A DNA stretch of 64,000 bases from Candidatus Brevundimonas colombiensis (GTDB lineage Bacteria; Pseudomonadota; Alphaproteobacteria; Caulobacterales; Caulobacteraceae), in contig CP119326.1 of the NCBI GenBank assembly GCA_029202665.1, positions 2,170,001 through 2,234,000 of the forward strand, in the 5' to 3' direction. The position numbers were made by a program, and so were the translations under genes. Positions 42,874-51,628 of this stretch are shown here, piece after piece. Under the pieces are notes generated by a model, which searched no databases, had not been told where the DNA came from, and saw only the letters and a list, made by a program, of their open reading frames with translations. Positions within the stretch are counted from its first letter, which is position 1. Each line of letters begins with the position of its first letter.

Positions 42874-44106
42874 ATGAGCGGTCGCGTTTTGACAGGTCTG
42901 ATGCGCTGGCGCGCGAAGGAATGGGCGATGACCGCCCTGGCCTTCACGGTCATCTGCATCGTCGGTCTGTTCGGAACGCGCGGTTTCGCCTGGGGCGCGC
43001 AGGGCGACGTCCTCAGCGTCCGCTTCGGCGCGGATGGCGACCGGACCCGCGTGGTCATTGATCTGGAAAAGGCGGCGCAGGGCCGCGTCGTCGACGCCGG
43101 CGGCGAGGGGCGGGTGACGCTGGCGCTGAACGGGGTGGCGCCGGGGCGAGGCCTGAACGGGGACGGATCGGGCCTGGTGCGATCCTACGCCGTCTCCGCG
43201 TCCGGCGGATCGTCGCGCATCCAGCTGGAGCTGGCGCGCGGCAGTGAGATCGAGCGGCGATTCCTGCTGCCGCCCGGCGACGGGGTCAGCCACTATCGTT
43301 ACGTCATCGACCTGAAGGCTGTGGGCGGCGCCGTGGCCGCCGCCCGCGCGCCGTCGCCATCGGCCCCGCCGCCCGCGCCGCGCCGCGCCCAGAAGCCGCT
43401 GATCGTCATCGACGCCGGTCATGGCGGCGCCGATCCCGGCGCCAGCGGAGCCGGCGCGCGCGAAAAGACCGTCACCCTGGCCGCCGCCCTGGCGCTGAAA
43501 AGCGAGTTGGAGCGGACCGGACGCTATCGCGTGCGGCTGACGCGCGAGGACGACCGCTATGTGGACCTGTATCGCCGGGTGGCCATCGCGCGCCAGGCGG
43601 ATGCGGACCTGTTCATCTCTCTGCACGCCGACGCCGGTTCCGACCCGGCCCTGCGCGGGGCCAGCGTCTATACCCTGTCCGAACAGGGCGCCGGTCGGGC
43701 GGTGCGCGAGTTCACGCGCGGCGACAACTGGCACCGCGAACTGCACCTGCCCGGACGCGATCCCTCGGTGGACCGCATCCTGCTGGACATGACCCAGCGC
43801 GCCACCCAGAATCGCTCGGCCCAGTTCGCGCGGGTCCTGCTGACCCATCTGGAAGGGTCCGAAACCCCGCTGCTGCGCCGCAGCCATCGCGACGCGGGCC
43901 TGGCCGTGCTGCTGGCGCCCGACGTGCCGGCGGTGCTGTTGGAGATGGGTTTCATCACCAATCCCGAAGACGAGCGGATGCTGACCGACGAACGCGCCCG
44001 TCGCCGCCTGATGAAGACGGTCGCGGATGGCATAGACCGCTATTTCCGCGAGCCGGCCGCGCCGATGATGACCGCCTCGAACACCGTGGCCGCCGGTCAG
44101 CCCTGA
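42874..44106 (+). CDS. Periplasmic N-acetylmuramoyl-L-alanine amidase (AmiC-like)
   Basis: A 410-residue cell-wall hydrolase. A signal segment (about 18-42) is followed by an AMIN domain (about 48-150), a proline-rich linker, and an Amidase_3 domain. Zinc ligands and catalytic residues lie in IDAGHGGADPG, REKTVTL, SLHADAGSD and LLEMGFITNPED. It cleaves stem peptides from glycan strands, typically for septum splitting. Several starts are possible: 42874, 42901 and 42928, the last with GAAGGA at a proper distance. Confidence 0.93.
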   Translation: MSGRVLTGLMRWRAKEWAMTALAFTVICIVGLFGTRGFAWGAQGDVLSVRFGADGDRTRVVIDLEKAAQGRVVDAGGEGRVTLALNGVAPGRGLNGDGSGLVRSYAVSASGGSSRIQLELARGSEIERRFLLPPGDGVSHYRYVIDLKAVGGAVAAARAPSPSAPPPAPRRAQKPLIVIDAGHGGADPGASGAGAREKTVTLAAALALKSELERTGRYRVRLTREDDRYVDLYRRVAIARQADADLFISLHADAGSDPALRGASVYTLSEQGAGRAVREFTRGDNWHRELHLPGRDPSVDRILLDMTQRATQNRSAQFARVLLTHLEGSETPLLRRSHRDAGLAVLLAPDVPAVLLEMGFITNPEDERMLTDERARRRLMKTVADGIDRYFREPAAPMMTASNTVAAGQP

Positions 44107-44126
44107 GCGGATCGCGGGAGCGGAGT

Positions 44127-44795
44127 CTAGGCCAGTCCCGCCTTCTTGAGCGTTTTCCACGCCTTGATGACGCGCTGTAGCTTGGCCTCGGCGCCGCGGT
44201 CGCCGCCATTGGTGTCGGGGTGAAAGCGTTTCAGCATCTCATGATAGCTGGCCTTGACCTTGGCCTTGTCGGCGCCGGGGTCCAGGCCCAGGTCGGCCAG
44301 GGCCGCGCGTTCCAGCTTGCCTACGCGGCGATCCTCGGTCGGGGACTGGGGCGTCTGGTCGCCCTTGCGGCCGAACAGGCCGAAGCTGTCGCGCCATGAG
44401 CCGGCGCCGGTGGTGTTGGACGTGCCCATCTTGGAGGCGAAGGCGGCCGCCTCGCGCGTGAACTTGCCGGCCTTCATCTCCCAGGTCGGGCGGCCGCCGG
44501 TCATGGCCTCGTTCTCCTGGGCGGCGCGGACCTCGCCCTCGCTCATGCCGGCGTAGAAGTTCCAGCCCTTGTTGTACTCGCCTGCGTGGGGCTGACAGAA
44601 TTCGTAGAAGTCGTTCAGCCGGTCGCGCGACTTGGGCGCCCTGGCGGTCGCGGCCTTGCGGCAGTCGGGCCACTGGCACGGCTTTTCGCCGGGCTTGAGG
44701 TGCAGGACGTCGGCCTGGGCCGCCTCTTCCTCGGGCTTCGGCGGCTTCACGCGAATGTCGGTGAAGCGCGGCTTGTATTGAAAGGAGGCGGACAT
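44127..44795 (-). CDS. J-domain protein with N-terminal Cys/His motif
   Basis: A 222-residue DnaJ-like co-chaperone. The J domain is at the C-terminus (about 160-220) with LGLDPGADKAKVKASYHEMLKRFHPDTNGG, including the HPD motif that stimulates DnaK. The N-terminal half has a C-x4-C-x21-C-x2-H pattern (CQWPDC ... FCQPH) followed by EYNKGWNFYAGMSEGE, a conserved feature of an alphaproteobacterial J-protein group and possibly a zinc site. Its stop is only 20 bases from the convergent amidase stop. It is divergent from bolA. Confidence 0.88.
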   Translation of the reverse strand: MSASFQYKPRFTDIRVKPPKPEEEAAQADVLHLKPGEKPCQWPDCRKAATARAPKSRDRLNDFYEFCQPHAGEYNKGWNFYAGMSEGEVRAAQENEAMTGGRPTWEMKAGKFTREAAAFASKMGTSNTTGAGSWRDSFGLFGRKGDQTPQSPTEDRRVGKLERAALADLGLDPGADKAKVKASYHEMLKRFHPDTNGGDRGAEAKLQRVIKAWKTLKKAGLA

Positions 44796-44840
44796 CAGCC
44801 GAAGTGTAGGGCCGAATTGGACGGCATCAAGGAATCGATC

Positions 44841-45140
44841 ATGTCAGAAGGCCCGGTCGCTGCAATTATTCGTGCAAAACTGACGGAAGGCCTGGCCCCC
44901 CGGCGGCTGGAGATCGAGGATGACAGCTGGCGGCACGCCGGCCACCACCACGAGGGCGGGATGGACGCCAAGCCTGGCGGAGAAAGCCACTTCAATCTGG
45001 TGATCGTGTCGGACACTTTCCAGGGGCAGTCGCGACTGATGCGCCAGCGCGCGGTCAATGCACTGTTGAAGGTCGAACTGTCCGGTCCGATTCACGCCCT
45101 GTCGGTCAAGGCTCTGACCCCGGATGAGGCCGCCACGTAA
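44841..45140 (+). CDS. bolA: BolA-family protein
   Basis: A 99-residue BolA/IbaG-type protein. HFNLVIVSDTFQGQSRLMRQRAV is the family core, with the conserved invariant His in ESHFNL. These proteins pair with monothiol glutaredoxins in iron-sulphur trafficking and affect cell morphology. The short HAGHHHEGG stretch may add metal binding. ATG 44841 is behind AAGGAATC. Confidence 0.9.
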   Translation: MSEGPVAAIIRAKLTEGLAPRRLEIEDDSWRHAGHHHEGGMDAKPGGESHFNLVIVSDTFQGQSRLMRQRAVNALLKVELSGPIHALSVKALTPDEAAT

Positions 45141-45214
45141 AAACCAGCGTTCACATCGTCTTAGAACCTTCGTCATAGCGTCACGCCACCAAACAGAAGG
45201 CGGGGCTCTGGGCT

Positions 45215-47035
45215 ATGGTGGATTCGGATGGCGTGGCCGAGGCGCTGCCAGGCGATCAGCGTGCCGGGGATGCGTCCCAGGCGCTGACCGCCATCCTGCA
45301 GACGCAGTACCTGCGCTATATGATCATCGCCTCCTGGGCCGTGGGGCTGCTGGGCACGGTGGGTTGGTGGCAGGCCGCCCTCTGGTTCGGGGTGACGCTG
45401 GCGGCCGGATCGCTGCGCGGCCTGGTGGAGAGACGACTGAGCCACCGCGTGGACGCCGGCTGGGGCATGGTGTTTCCCATCGTGGCGACGGCCACGACCG
45501 GCGCCTGGGCGATCGCGCCCTTGCTGGCCTGGTTTTCCCCGTCGGATTTCGGCCGTCCCCTGGCGCTGGCGCTGATCATTTCCGGCTATGTGCTGGTCTT
45601 TGCGCAACTGCGCAGCTCGCCGCGTCAGGCCCTGATCATTTCCTCGCCCTATGGCGCGGCGGCGGCGGTCATTCTCGGCAGTCTTTGGGGCAGCCACGAA
45701 TTCTGGTCCATGCTGGCTGTATTGCCGTTCACGGCCGCGGGCCTGTTCGTCCTGGTCACGATGACGTTGCTCCGCGAAGAGCGGATTCGGGTGTCCCAAT
45801 CCCGCCAGGCGCATCTGATCGCGGAGCTGGAGGCCGCACGCGACAAGGCCAACGCCGCCAATGACGCCAAATCCAACTTCCTCGGCGTGATCTCGCACGA
45901 GCTGCGCACGCCGATGAACGGGGTGCTGGGCGCCGCCCAACTGCTGGGCTCCACGCGGCTGGAGACGACCCAGCGGGAATATCTGTCGATCATCCGCAAC
46001 TCGGGCGACAATCTGCTGTCGCTGCTGAACGACATCCTCGACATGACCAAGATCGAGGCGGGCAAGATGAATTTCGAGGTCGTGGATGTCGTCCTCGACA
46101 GCCTGCACAAACGCATCACCGGCCCGTTCGAAGCCCAGGCCGAGGCCAAGGGGCTGGAGTTCGTCTCCACCTTCGAGGGCGAGATGCCGACGGTGGTGCG
46201 CGGCGACCCCTTGCGCGTCTGCCAGGTGGTGCAGAACCTGTTGTCCAACGCCGTCAAGTTCACCGAGGCCGGGCGCATCCACTACATCGTGCGCGCGCAC
46301 CGGATTTCAGACCAGCGCGTGCGCTTCCAGTTCGTGGTCCAGGACAGCGGGGCGGGGATCGCCTCGGCCGACCTGGAGCGGCTGTTCCTGCCGTTCACCC
46401 AGGTCGACAGTTCCTCCACCCGCCGGTTCGGCGGCACGGGCCTGGGCCTGACCATCGCGCGCCGCATGGCCAACATCATGGGCGGCGACATCACCGTCAC
46501 CTCCAAACTGGCCGAAGGCTCGCGCTTCACCCTGGAGATCGAAGCCGAGGTGGTGGAATGGGCCAAACCGGCGCCGGCCGAAGAAGTCCATGCCGAGATC
46601 GAGGGCGGGGAATCGCTGAGGGTGCTGGTGGTCGAGGACCATCCGGTCAACCGCATGATCCTGGAGGCGTGGATGAGTTCGGCCAATCATGTCGCCGTCA
46701 CCGCCGAAAACGGACAGATCGCCGTCGACAGCGCCGCCGCCCAGCCGTTCGACCTGATCATCATGGACGTCAACATGCCGGTGATGGACGGATTGAGCGC
46801 GACGCGCCTGATCCGTGACGGCGGCGGTCTGAACGCCGAGACGCCCATCGTCGTGCTGTCCGCCTCGGCGCGGTCGGAGGATCACGAGGCGGGTCTGAAC
46901 GCCGGGGCCGACGCCTATCTGAACAAGCCGATCGACTTCAGCGCGCTGGCCCTCCTGATGGGGCGGGTCGGCGGAGGACGCGAGGCCGTCGCGCAGGCGT
47001 TCGAACCGCCGTCGGAGACCTCGGCCGCCGCCTGA
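45215..47035 (+). CDS. Hybrid sensor histidine kinase with receiver domain
   Basis: A 606-residue membrane kinase. Residues about 35-195 form about six membrane helices without a large periplasmic domain. Then come a coiled helix, a HisKA domain (SHELRTPMNG, His228), an ATPase domain (NLLSNAVKFTEAG, DSGAGI, GGTGLGLTI) and a receiver domain (phospho-Asp518 in MDVNMPVMDG and the NKP lysine). This is a phosphorelay hybrid needing a downstream Hpt protein, as in ChpT-type pathways of Caulobacter. Its signal is not known. Confidence 0.93.
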   Translation: MVDSDGVAEALPGDQRAGDASQALTAILQTQYLRYMIIASWAVGLLGTVGWWQAALWFGVTLAAGSLRGLVERRLSHRVDAGWGMVFPIVATATTGAWAIAPLLAWFSPSDFGRPLALALIISGYVLVFAQLRSSPRQALIISSPYGAAAAVILGSLWGSHEFWSMLAVLPFTAAGLFVLVTMTLLREERIRVSQSRQAHLIAELEAARDKANAANDAKSNFLGVISHELRTPMNGVLGAAQLLGSTRLETTQREYLSIIRNSGDNLLSLLNDILDMTKIEAGKMNFEVVDVVLDSLHKRITGPFEAQAEAKGLEFVSTFEGEMPTVVRGDPLRVCQVVQNLLSNAVKFTEAGRIHYIVRAHRISDQRVRFQFVVQDSGAGIASADLERLFLPFTQVDSSSTRRFGGTGLGLTIARRMANIMGGDITVTSKLAEGSRFTLEIEAEVVEWAKPAPAEEVHAEIEGGESLRVLVVEDHPVNRMILEAWMSSANHVAVTAENGQIAVDSAAAQPFDLIIMDVNMPVMDGLSATRLIRDGGGLNAETPIVVLSASARSEDHEAGLNAGADAYLNKPIDFSALALLMGRVGGGREAVAQAFEPPSETSAAA

Positions 47036-47170
47036 GGGCCGCCGAATTGCGGCCGGGACATGGCCGCTTCATGAACCCCGCCCGAACGACGCGGTTCAGA
47101 CTGGCCTCAGGCCGCAGCCTCCATAAGGGCGAGACGTCGAAACGTTTCGGCCGCAGATGGAGACACGACC

Positions 47171-47701
47171 ATGAGAAAGACCCTCACCGCCGCGATCGCT
47201 GCAGTCATGGCCGCCGGCGCCCTGGGCGCTGCGGGCGCGTCCTCGGCCCAGCCGATGCCGCCGCATGGCCCCCATGGCCCGCCCGGGCCCCACGGACCGG
47301 GCGCGTACGGCCCGCGTGGCCCTGGCCCGCACGGCCCCGGCCCGCACGATTTCCGTCGCGAGCAAAGGCATGAGCGCCGCGACTTCCGCCACGAGCAGCG
47401 CCGCGAACGCCACGCCTATCGCGAGGAGCAGCGCGCCTACGCCCGCTGGCAGCAGGCGCAGCGCCGGTATTACGCCCCCCGCTATGAGCCGCCGCGTGGC
47501 TATGCGGTTCGGACGTGGAGCTATGGTCAGCGGATGCCGTCCTACTATCGCACCAGCGACTATGTGGTCCGGGACTATGACCGCTATGGCCTGCGTCCGC
47601 CGCCCCAGGGCTACAACTATGTCCGCAGCGGCAACGACGTCGTGCTGGCGGCCGTGGCGGGCGGTCTGATCACCGCCGTGATCGCCGGTCTGTTCAACTG
47701 A
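47171..47701 (+). CDS. RcnB-like periplasmic protein with His-Gly-Pro repeat
   Basis: A 176-residue exported protein. A signal peptide (1-26, ends GASSAQ) is followed by a repeat of PHGP units (about 28-55) and an Arg/Glu/His-rich charged region. The C-terminal part has the RcnB-type pattern SYGQRMPSYYRTSDYVVRDYDRYGLRPPPQGYNYV, ending in a hydrophobic stretch VVLAAVAGGLITAVIAGLF. RcnB tunes nickel and cobalt efflux in E. coli; the His repeat suggests metal binding. No rcnA-like pump is beside it. Confidence 0.78.
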   Translation: MRKTLTAAIAAVMAAGALGAAGASSAQPMPPHGPHGPPGPHGPGAYGPRGPGPHGPGPHDFRREQRHERRDFRHEQRRERHAYREEQRAYARWQQAQRRYYAPRYEPPRGYAVRTWSYGQRMPSYYRTSDYVVRDYDRYGLRPPPQGYNYVRSGNDVVLAAVAGGLITAVIAGLFN

Positions 47702-47720
47702 TCGTTCGCAAGGCTGGTTT

Positions 47721-47753
47721 GCGCCCTGGAGGGAAACCTCCGGGGCGTTTTTC
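47721..47753 (+). terminator. Terminator of the RcnB-like gene
   Basis: A 10-bp stem GCCCTGGAGG/CCTCCGGGGC (47723-47732 with 47737-47746, one T-G pair) followed by GTTTTT. Confidence 0.85.
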
Positions 47754-47799
47754 GTTCTGGACGGACGGCGACGGTTGGCGCGCCTGAACAGGGATGCAA

Positions 47800-49488
47800 A
47801 TGCGCGCCTTCGCAGAGCTTCTGGATCGTCTGTCCCTGACCGCGTCGCGCAACGCCAAACTGGTGCTGGTTCGCGACTATCTGCGGGCGACGCCGGACCC
47901 GGACCGGGGGTGGGCCCTGGCCGCCCTGACGGGCGATCTGACGTTCGACGCCGCCAAGCCGGCCATGATCCGCAAGGCGGTGGAGGGGCGGGTGGACAGC
48001 GTGCTGTTCGGCTGGTCCTACGACTATGTGGGCGATCTGGCCGAGACGGTGGCCCTGATCTGGCCGGTGACGCCCGACCGCCGCCCAAACCGAGAGCCGG
48101 ATCTGGCCGAGGTCGTGGAGGCCCTGAGGACCGCCAGCCGGACCGAGGTGCGGGGCCTGCTGGAAAACTGGCTGGATGCGCTGGAGCCAAAGGGACGGTG
48201 GGCGCTGCTGAAGCTGATGACCGGGGCCTTGCGGGTCGGCCTGTCCGCGCGGCTGGCCAAGACCGCGGCGGCGATGATGCGCCCCGACGTCGCGCCCGCC
48301 CCGCCGTCGCCGGACGGGCAGGAGGGAGAGACGGCGCTGGAGACGCTGGACGCCTCGGCCATCGAGGAGGTCTGGCACGCGGTGGAGCCGCCCTACGCCG
48401 ATCTGTTCGCCTGGCTGGAAGGGCGCGCCGAACGCCCCAGCCCCGACGCGCCGGGCCGGTTCCGTCCCGTCATGCTGGCCGTGGCCATAGACGAGGCCGT
48501 GGACCTGCCGAAACTGTCGCCGACCGACTACGCCGCCGAATGGAAGTGGGACGGCATCCGCGTCCAGGCCGTGCTGGAGGGCGAGGTGCGAAAGCTGTAT
48601 TCCCGCACGGGGGACGAGATTTCCGCCGCCTTTCCCGACGTCATGGACGCGCTGGCGTTCGAGGGCGCGATCGACGGCGAACTGATCGTCTGGCGCGACG
48701 GGGCGGTGGCGCCGTTCGGCGACCTGCAGCAGCGGCTGAACCGCAAGACCGTCGACGCCAAGGCGATGCAGGCCTTTCCGGCGGCGGTGGTGGCCTATGA
48801 CCTGCTGGCCCAGGATGGCGAAGACATCCGAAGCCTGCCGTTGCGCCAGCGCCGCGCGCGGCTGGAGGCGCTGGCAGCCGACCATGCGGGGGACCGGCTG
48901 CATCTGTCGCCCCTGGTCGACTATGCCGACTGGGACCAGTTGGCGCGGCTGAGGGCCGATCCGCCGGTCGGGGCGGCGGCCGAGGGGCTGATGCTGAAAC
49001 GCTGGGACAGTCCCTATCTGGCGGGACGGCCCAAGGGGCCGTGGTTCAAATGGAAGCGCGATCCGCACGTCATCGACGCGGTGCTGATGTACGCCCAGCG
49101 CGGGCACGGCAAACGCTCCAGCTTCTATTCCGACTACACCTTCGGCGTCTGGACCGGGGAGGGGGCGCTGACTCCGGTGGGCAAGGCCTATTTCGGCTTC
49201 ACCGACGAGGAGTTGAAGCAACTGGACAAGTTCGTGCGCGACCACACGATCGACCGCTTCGGCCCCGTGCGATCGGTGCGGGCCGAGCGGGATTTCGGCC
49301 TGGTGCTGGAGATCGCCTTCGAGGGGCTGAACCGCTCGACCCGGCACAAGTCGGGGGTGGCGATGCGGTTTCCGCGCGTCAGCCGTATCCGCTGGGACAA
49401 GCCCGCCCGTGAGGCCGACACGCTGGACAATGTGATGGACCTGCTGGACGCCATCGAAAGCGGCGGCGGACGCATCGCCAAGGCATGA
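47800..49488 (+). CDS. ATP-dependent DNA ligase
   Basis: A 562-residue ligase resembling the group called cisplatin damage response ATP-dependent ligase. An N-terminal DNA-binding helical domain (MRAFAELLDRL..., to about 215) precedes the adenylation domain, where EWKWDGIRV supplies the AMP-lysine Lys249. The motifs DGELIVW, FKWKRDP and a C-terminal OB region follow. CAGGG lies 6 bases before ATG 47800, preferred to ATG 47794. In many alphaproteobacteria this ligase is beside an exonuclease, a helicase and a phosphoesterase; none is nearby here. Confidence 0.9.
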   Translation: MRAFAELLDRLSLTASRNAKLVLVRDYLRATPDPDRGWALAALTGDLTFDAAKPAMIRKAVEGRVDSVLFGWSYDYVGDLAETVALIWPVTPDRRPNREPDLAEVVEALRTASRTEVRGLLENWLDALEPKGRWALLKLMTGALRVGLSARLAKTAAAMMRPDVAPAPPSPDGQEGETALETLDASAIEEVWHAVEPPYADLFAWLEGRAERPSPDAPGRFRPVMLAVAIDEAVDLPKLSPTDYAAEWKWDGIRVQAVLEGEVRKLYSRTGDEISAAFPDVMDALAFEGAIDGELIVWRDGAVAPFGDLQQRLNRKTVDAKAMQAFPAAVVAYDLLAQDGEDIRSLPLRQRRARLEALAADHAGDRLHLSPLVDYADWDQLARLRADPPVGAAAEGLMLKRWDSPYLAGRPKGPWFKWKRDPHVIDAVLMYAQRGHGKRSSFYSDYTFGVWTGEGALTPVGKAYFGFTDEELKQLDKFVRDHTIDRFGPVRSVRAERDFGLVLEIAFEGLNRSTRHKSGVAMRFPRVSRIRWDKPAREADTLDNVMDLLDAIESGGGRIAKA

Positions 49489-49539
49489 AAACGGGCTTTG
49501 AGGGCTTCCAATCGTGGCGTCAGGCGTTAGACCCGACCC

Positions 49540-50475
49540 ATGTCTTCGCCCATGCCTCTTGACGTCGCTTCCCTGGACCAGGCGGTCGCCGCCGGCCGCA
49601 AGGCCATCGCCGTGGATGCGGTGATGCTGACCAAGCTGACCGATCTGGCGGGCCAGTTCGCCGTCAATCTGACCATCGCCATCCTGATCTTCGTCGCGAC
49701 CCTGTTCGCGGCGAAATGGGCGTCCAGCGCGGCGCGCAAGGCGCTGTCGCGGGTGCGCGGTTTCCGGCACGATCCGACGGTCCTCAGCTTCGCCGTGCAG
49801 GTGGTGCGGGTGGTGGTCACGGTCATCGGCATGATCGCCGTACTGCAGCGGCTGGGCGTGCAGACGACGTCGATCATTGCGGTCCTGGGCGCGGCGTCGC
49901 TGGCGGTCGGCCTGGCGTTGCAGGGCACCCTGTCGAACGTGGCGTCCGGGATCATGCTGCTGGTGCTGCGGCCATATCGCGTCGGCGACGTGGTGGACGT
50001 GGGCGGCATGTCGGGCACGGTTCAGCGGCTGGACCTGTTCACGACCCAGCTGTCGAACGCCAACAACCACAAGATCGTCATTCCGAACTCCAAGGTCCTG
50101 AGCGATTCCCTGACCAATCTGACCGGCCAGCAGACACGCCGGATCGAGATCAAATTCACCGTCGGCTATGGCGACGACCTGAACCGGGCCCGCCAGGTGC
50201 TGGCGGACGTGGCCGAGGCGCACGACAAGGTGCTGCATGATCCCAGGCCCTGGACGGGCGTGACCGCGCTGCTGGACAGTTCGGTGCAGGTCACCCTGCA
50301 TGCCTGGGTGAAGGTCGGCGACTGGTGGCAGACCCAGGCCGACCTGATGCAGGGCGGCAAGGAGGCGCTGGACGACGCCGGCATCGAAATCCCGTTCCCG
50401 CATCAGGTCGCCGTGCCCTATGGCGACGCCGATCACGACCCGATCGACGCGCCGGTCGCGCGCAAGGCCGGCTGA
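49540..50475 (+). CDS. MscS-family mechanosensitive ion channel
   Basis: A 311-residue channel that opens under membrane tension to release solutes. Three membrane helices are seen between about 40 and 145; the pore-lining helix contains AASLAVGLALQGTLSNVASGIML, rich in Gly and Ala. The cytoplasmic MscS domain follows with RPYRVGDVVDVGGMSGTV and NHKIVIPNSKVLSDSLTN. Its TGA overlaps the ATG of the aldolase gene (ATGA). Confidence 0.93.
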   Translation: MSSPMPLDVASLDQAVAAGRKAIAVDAVMLTKLTDLAGQFAVNLTIAILIFVATLFAAKWASSAARKALSRVRGFRHDPTVLSFAVQVVRVVVTVIGMIAVLQRLGVQTTSIIAVLGAASLAVGLALQGTLSNVASGIMLLVLRPYRVGDVVDVGGMSGTVQRLDLFTTQLSNANNHKIVIPNSKVLSDSLTNLTGQQTRRIEIKFTVGYGDDLNRARQVLADVAEAHDKVLHDPRPWTGVTALLDSSVQVTLHAWVKVGDWWQTQADLMQGGKEALDDAGIEIPFPHQVAVPYGDADHDPIDAPVARKAG

Positions 50476-51491
50476 TGCGCTACGACTTCGGGTCCGACAA
50501 TACGGCGGGCATGGCTTTGAGCGCCATCGAGGGGCTGGTGCGCGCCAACAAGGGGTTTGCCAGGGCCTATGGCGCCGACGACGTCACCGCGCGCGCCGCC
50601 GATCAGATCCGCCAGCGGCTGGATGCGGACGCCGAGGTGCGGTTCGTGTTCAGCGGCACGGCCGCCAACGCCATCGCCCTGTCCATGCTGGCCCAGCCCT
50701 ATGAGGCGGTGCTGGCGCATCATGCGGCCCACATCTGCACCGACGAGACGGGAGCGCCGGGCTTCTTCGGCCACGGTCTGGGCCTGATCGGCCTGCCGGG
50801 CTTTTCGGGCAAGATCGACCCGCTGGCCCTGCAGGCGCAGCTGGCCGAGGCCGAGGTCGGTCATCGCCAGCCGCCCGCAGCCCTGTCCCTGACCCAGGCG
50901 ACGGAATATGGCGCGGTCTATACCGAGGAAGAACTGCGCCACCTGATCGAGCCGGTGAAGGCGCTGGGCTATCGCGTGCATATGGACGGCGCGCGACTGG
51001 CCAATGCGGCGGCGGCCGGATTCGACCTGAAGGACATTCCCCGCCTGGGGGTGGACGTGCTGGTGTTCGGCGGAGCCAAGGCCGGGGCCAATTGCGCCGA
51101 GGCCATCGTGCTGTTCGACAAGACCCTGGCCCGACGGCTGGACAATCGGTTGAAACAGGCCGGTCAGACGGCGTCCAAGACCCGGCTGCTGTCCGGCCCG
51201 ATGCTGGGCCTGCTGGAAAGCGGCGACTGGGAGGCGGGCGCCGCCCACGCCAATCTGATGGCGCAGCGGCTGGCGGCGGGGATCGCCACGCGGTCCTCCT
51301 TCGTCCTGGCCCACCCGGTCGAGGCCAACGCCGTCTTCGTGCGGATGTCGCCAGAGGCGCACGCCCGTCTGAACACCCTGGGCTGGGCCTGTTATCCGTT
51401 CGACGACGGATCGGTGCGGTTCGTCTGTTCCTGGGCCACGCCGTCGGCGGCGGTGGACGACCTGATCGAAACGATCGCCGGCCTGGATTGA
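50475..51491 (+). CDS. Low-specificity threonine aldolase-like PLP enzyme
   Basis: A 338-residue type I PLP enzyme that cleaves L-threonine or related beta-hydroxy amino acids to glycine and an aldehyde. DFGSDNTAGM begins the domain, FVFSGTAANAIALSML carries the cofactor-phosphate site, HMDGARLANA the ring-stacking Asp, and FGGAKAG the Schiff-base Lys202. The family often has GGTKNG at the last site, so the Ala is a small deviation. It overlaps mscS by four bases and is likely co-translated. Confidence 0.9.
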   Translation: MRYDFGSDNTAGMALSAIEGLVRANKGFARAYGADDVTARAADQIRQRLDADAEVRFVFSGTAANAIALSMLAQPYEAVLAHHAAHICTDETGAPGFFGHGLGLIGLPGFSGKIDPLALQAQLAEAEVGHRQPPAALSLTQATEYGAVYTEEELRHLIEPVKALGYRVHMDGARLANAAAAGFDLKDIPRLGVDVLVFGGAKAGANCAEAIVLFDKTLARRLDNRLKQAGQTASKTRLLSGPMLGLLESGDWEAGAAHANLMAQRLAAGIATRSSFVLAHPVEANAVFVRMSPEAHARLNTLGWACYPFDDGSVRFVCSWATPSAAVDDLIETIAGLD

Positions 51492-51628
51492 CCCGATAAT
51501 CCCCTGTCGCGCGCCAGCGTGGCCTTTCCCCGGTCGCAATGGCTTTCCATATGCGGCCCATGACGATGCGTGGTGAGCGCTCAGGCGGCCGGCGCGACCC
51601 GATGGTCAAGGCGCAGCAGGCCGGGAGC

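Noticed and set aside
47250..47345. Short tandem DNA repeat resembling a CRISPR-like or microsatellite array
   Set aside because: It is the coding sequence of the Pro-His-Gly repeat in the RcnB-like protein, not spaced direct repeats.
47617..50436. Over 900-codon minus-strand open frame spanning the ligase and mscS genes
   Set aside because: It crosses a terminator and two well-supported genes, and its sequence is of the low-complexity His/Arg/Gln/Gly-rich type produced by antisense reading.
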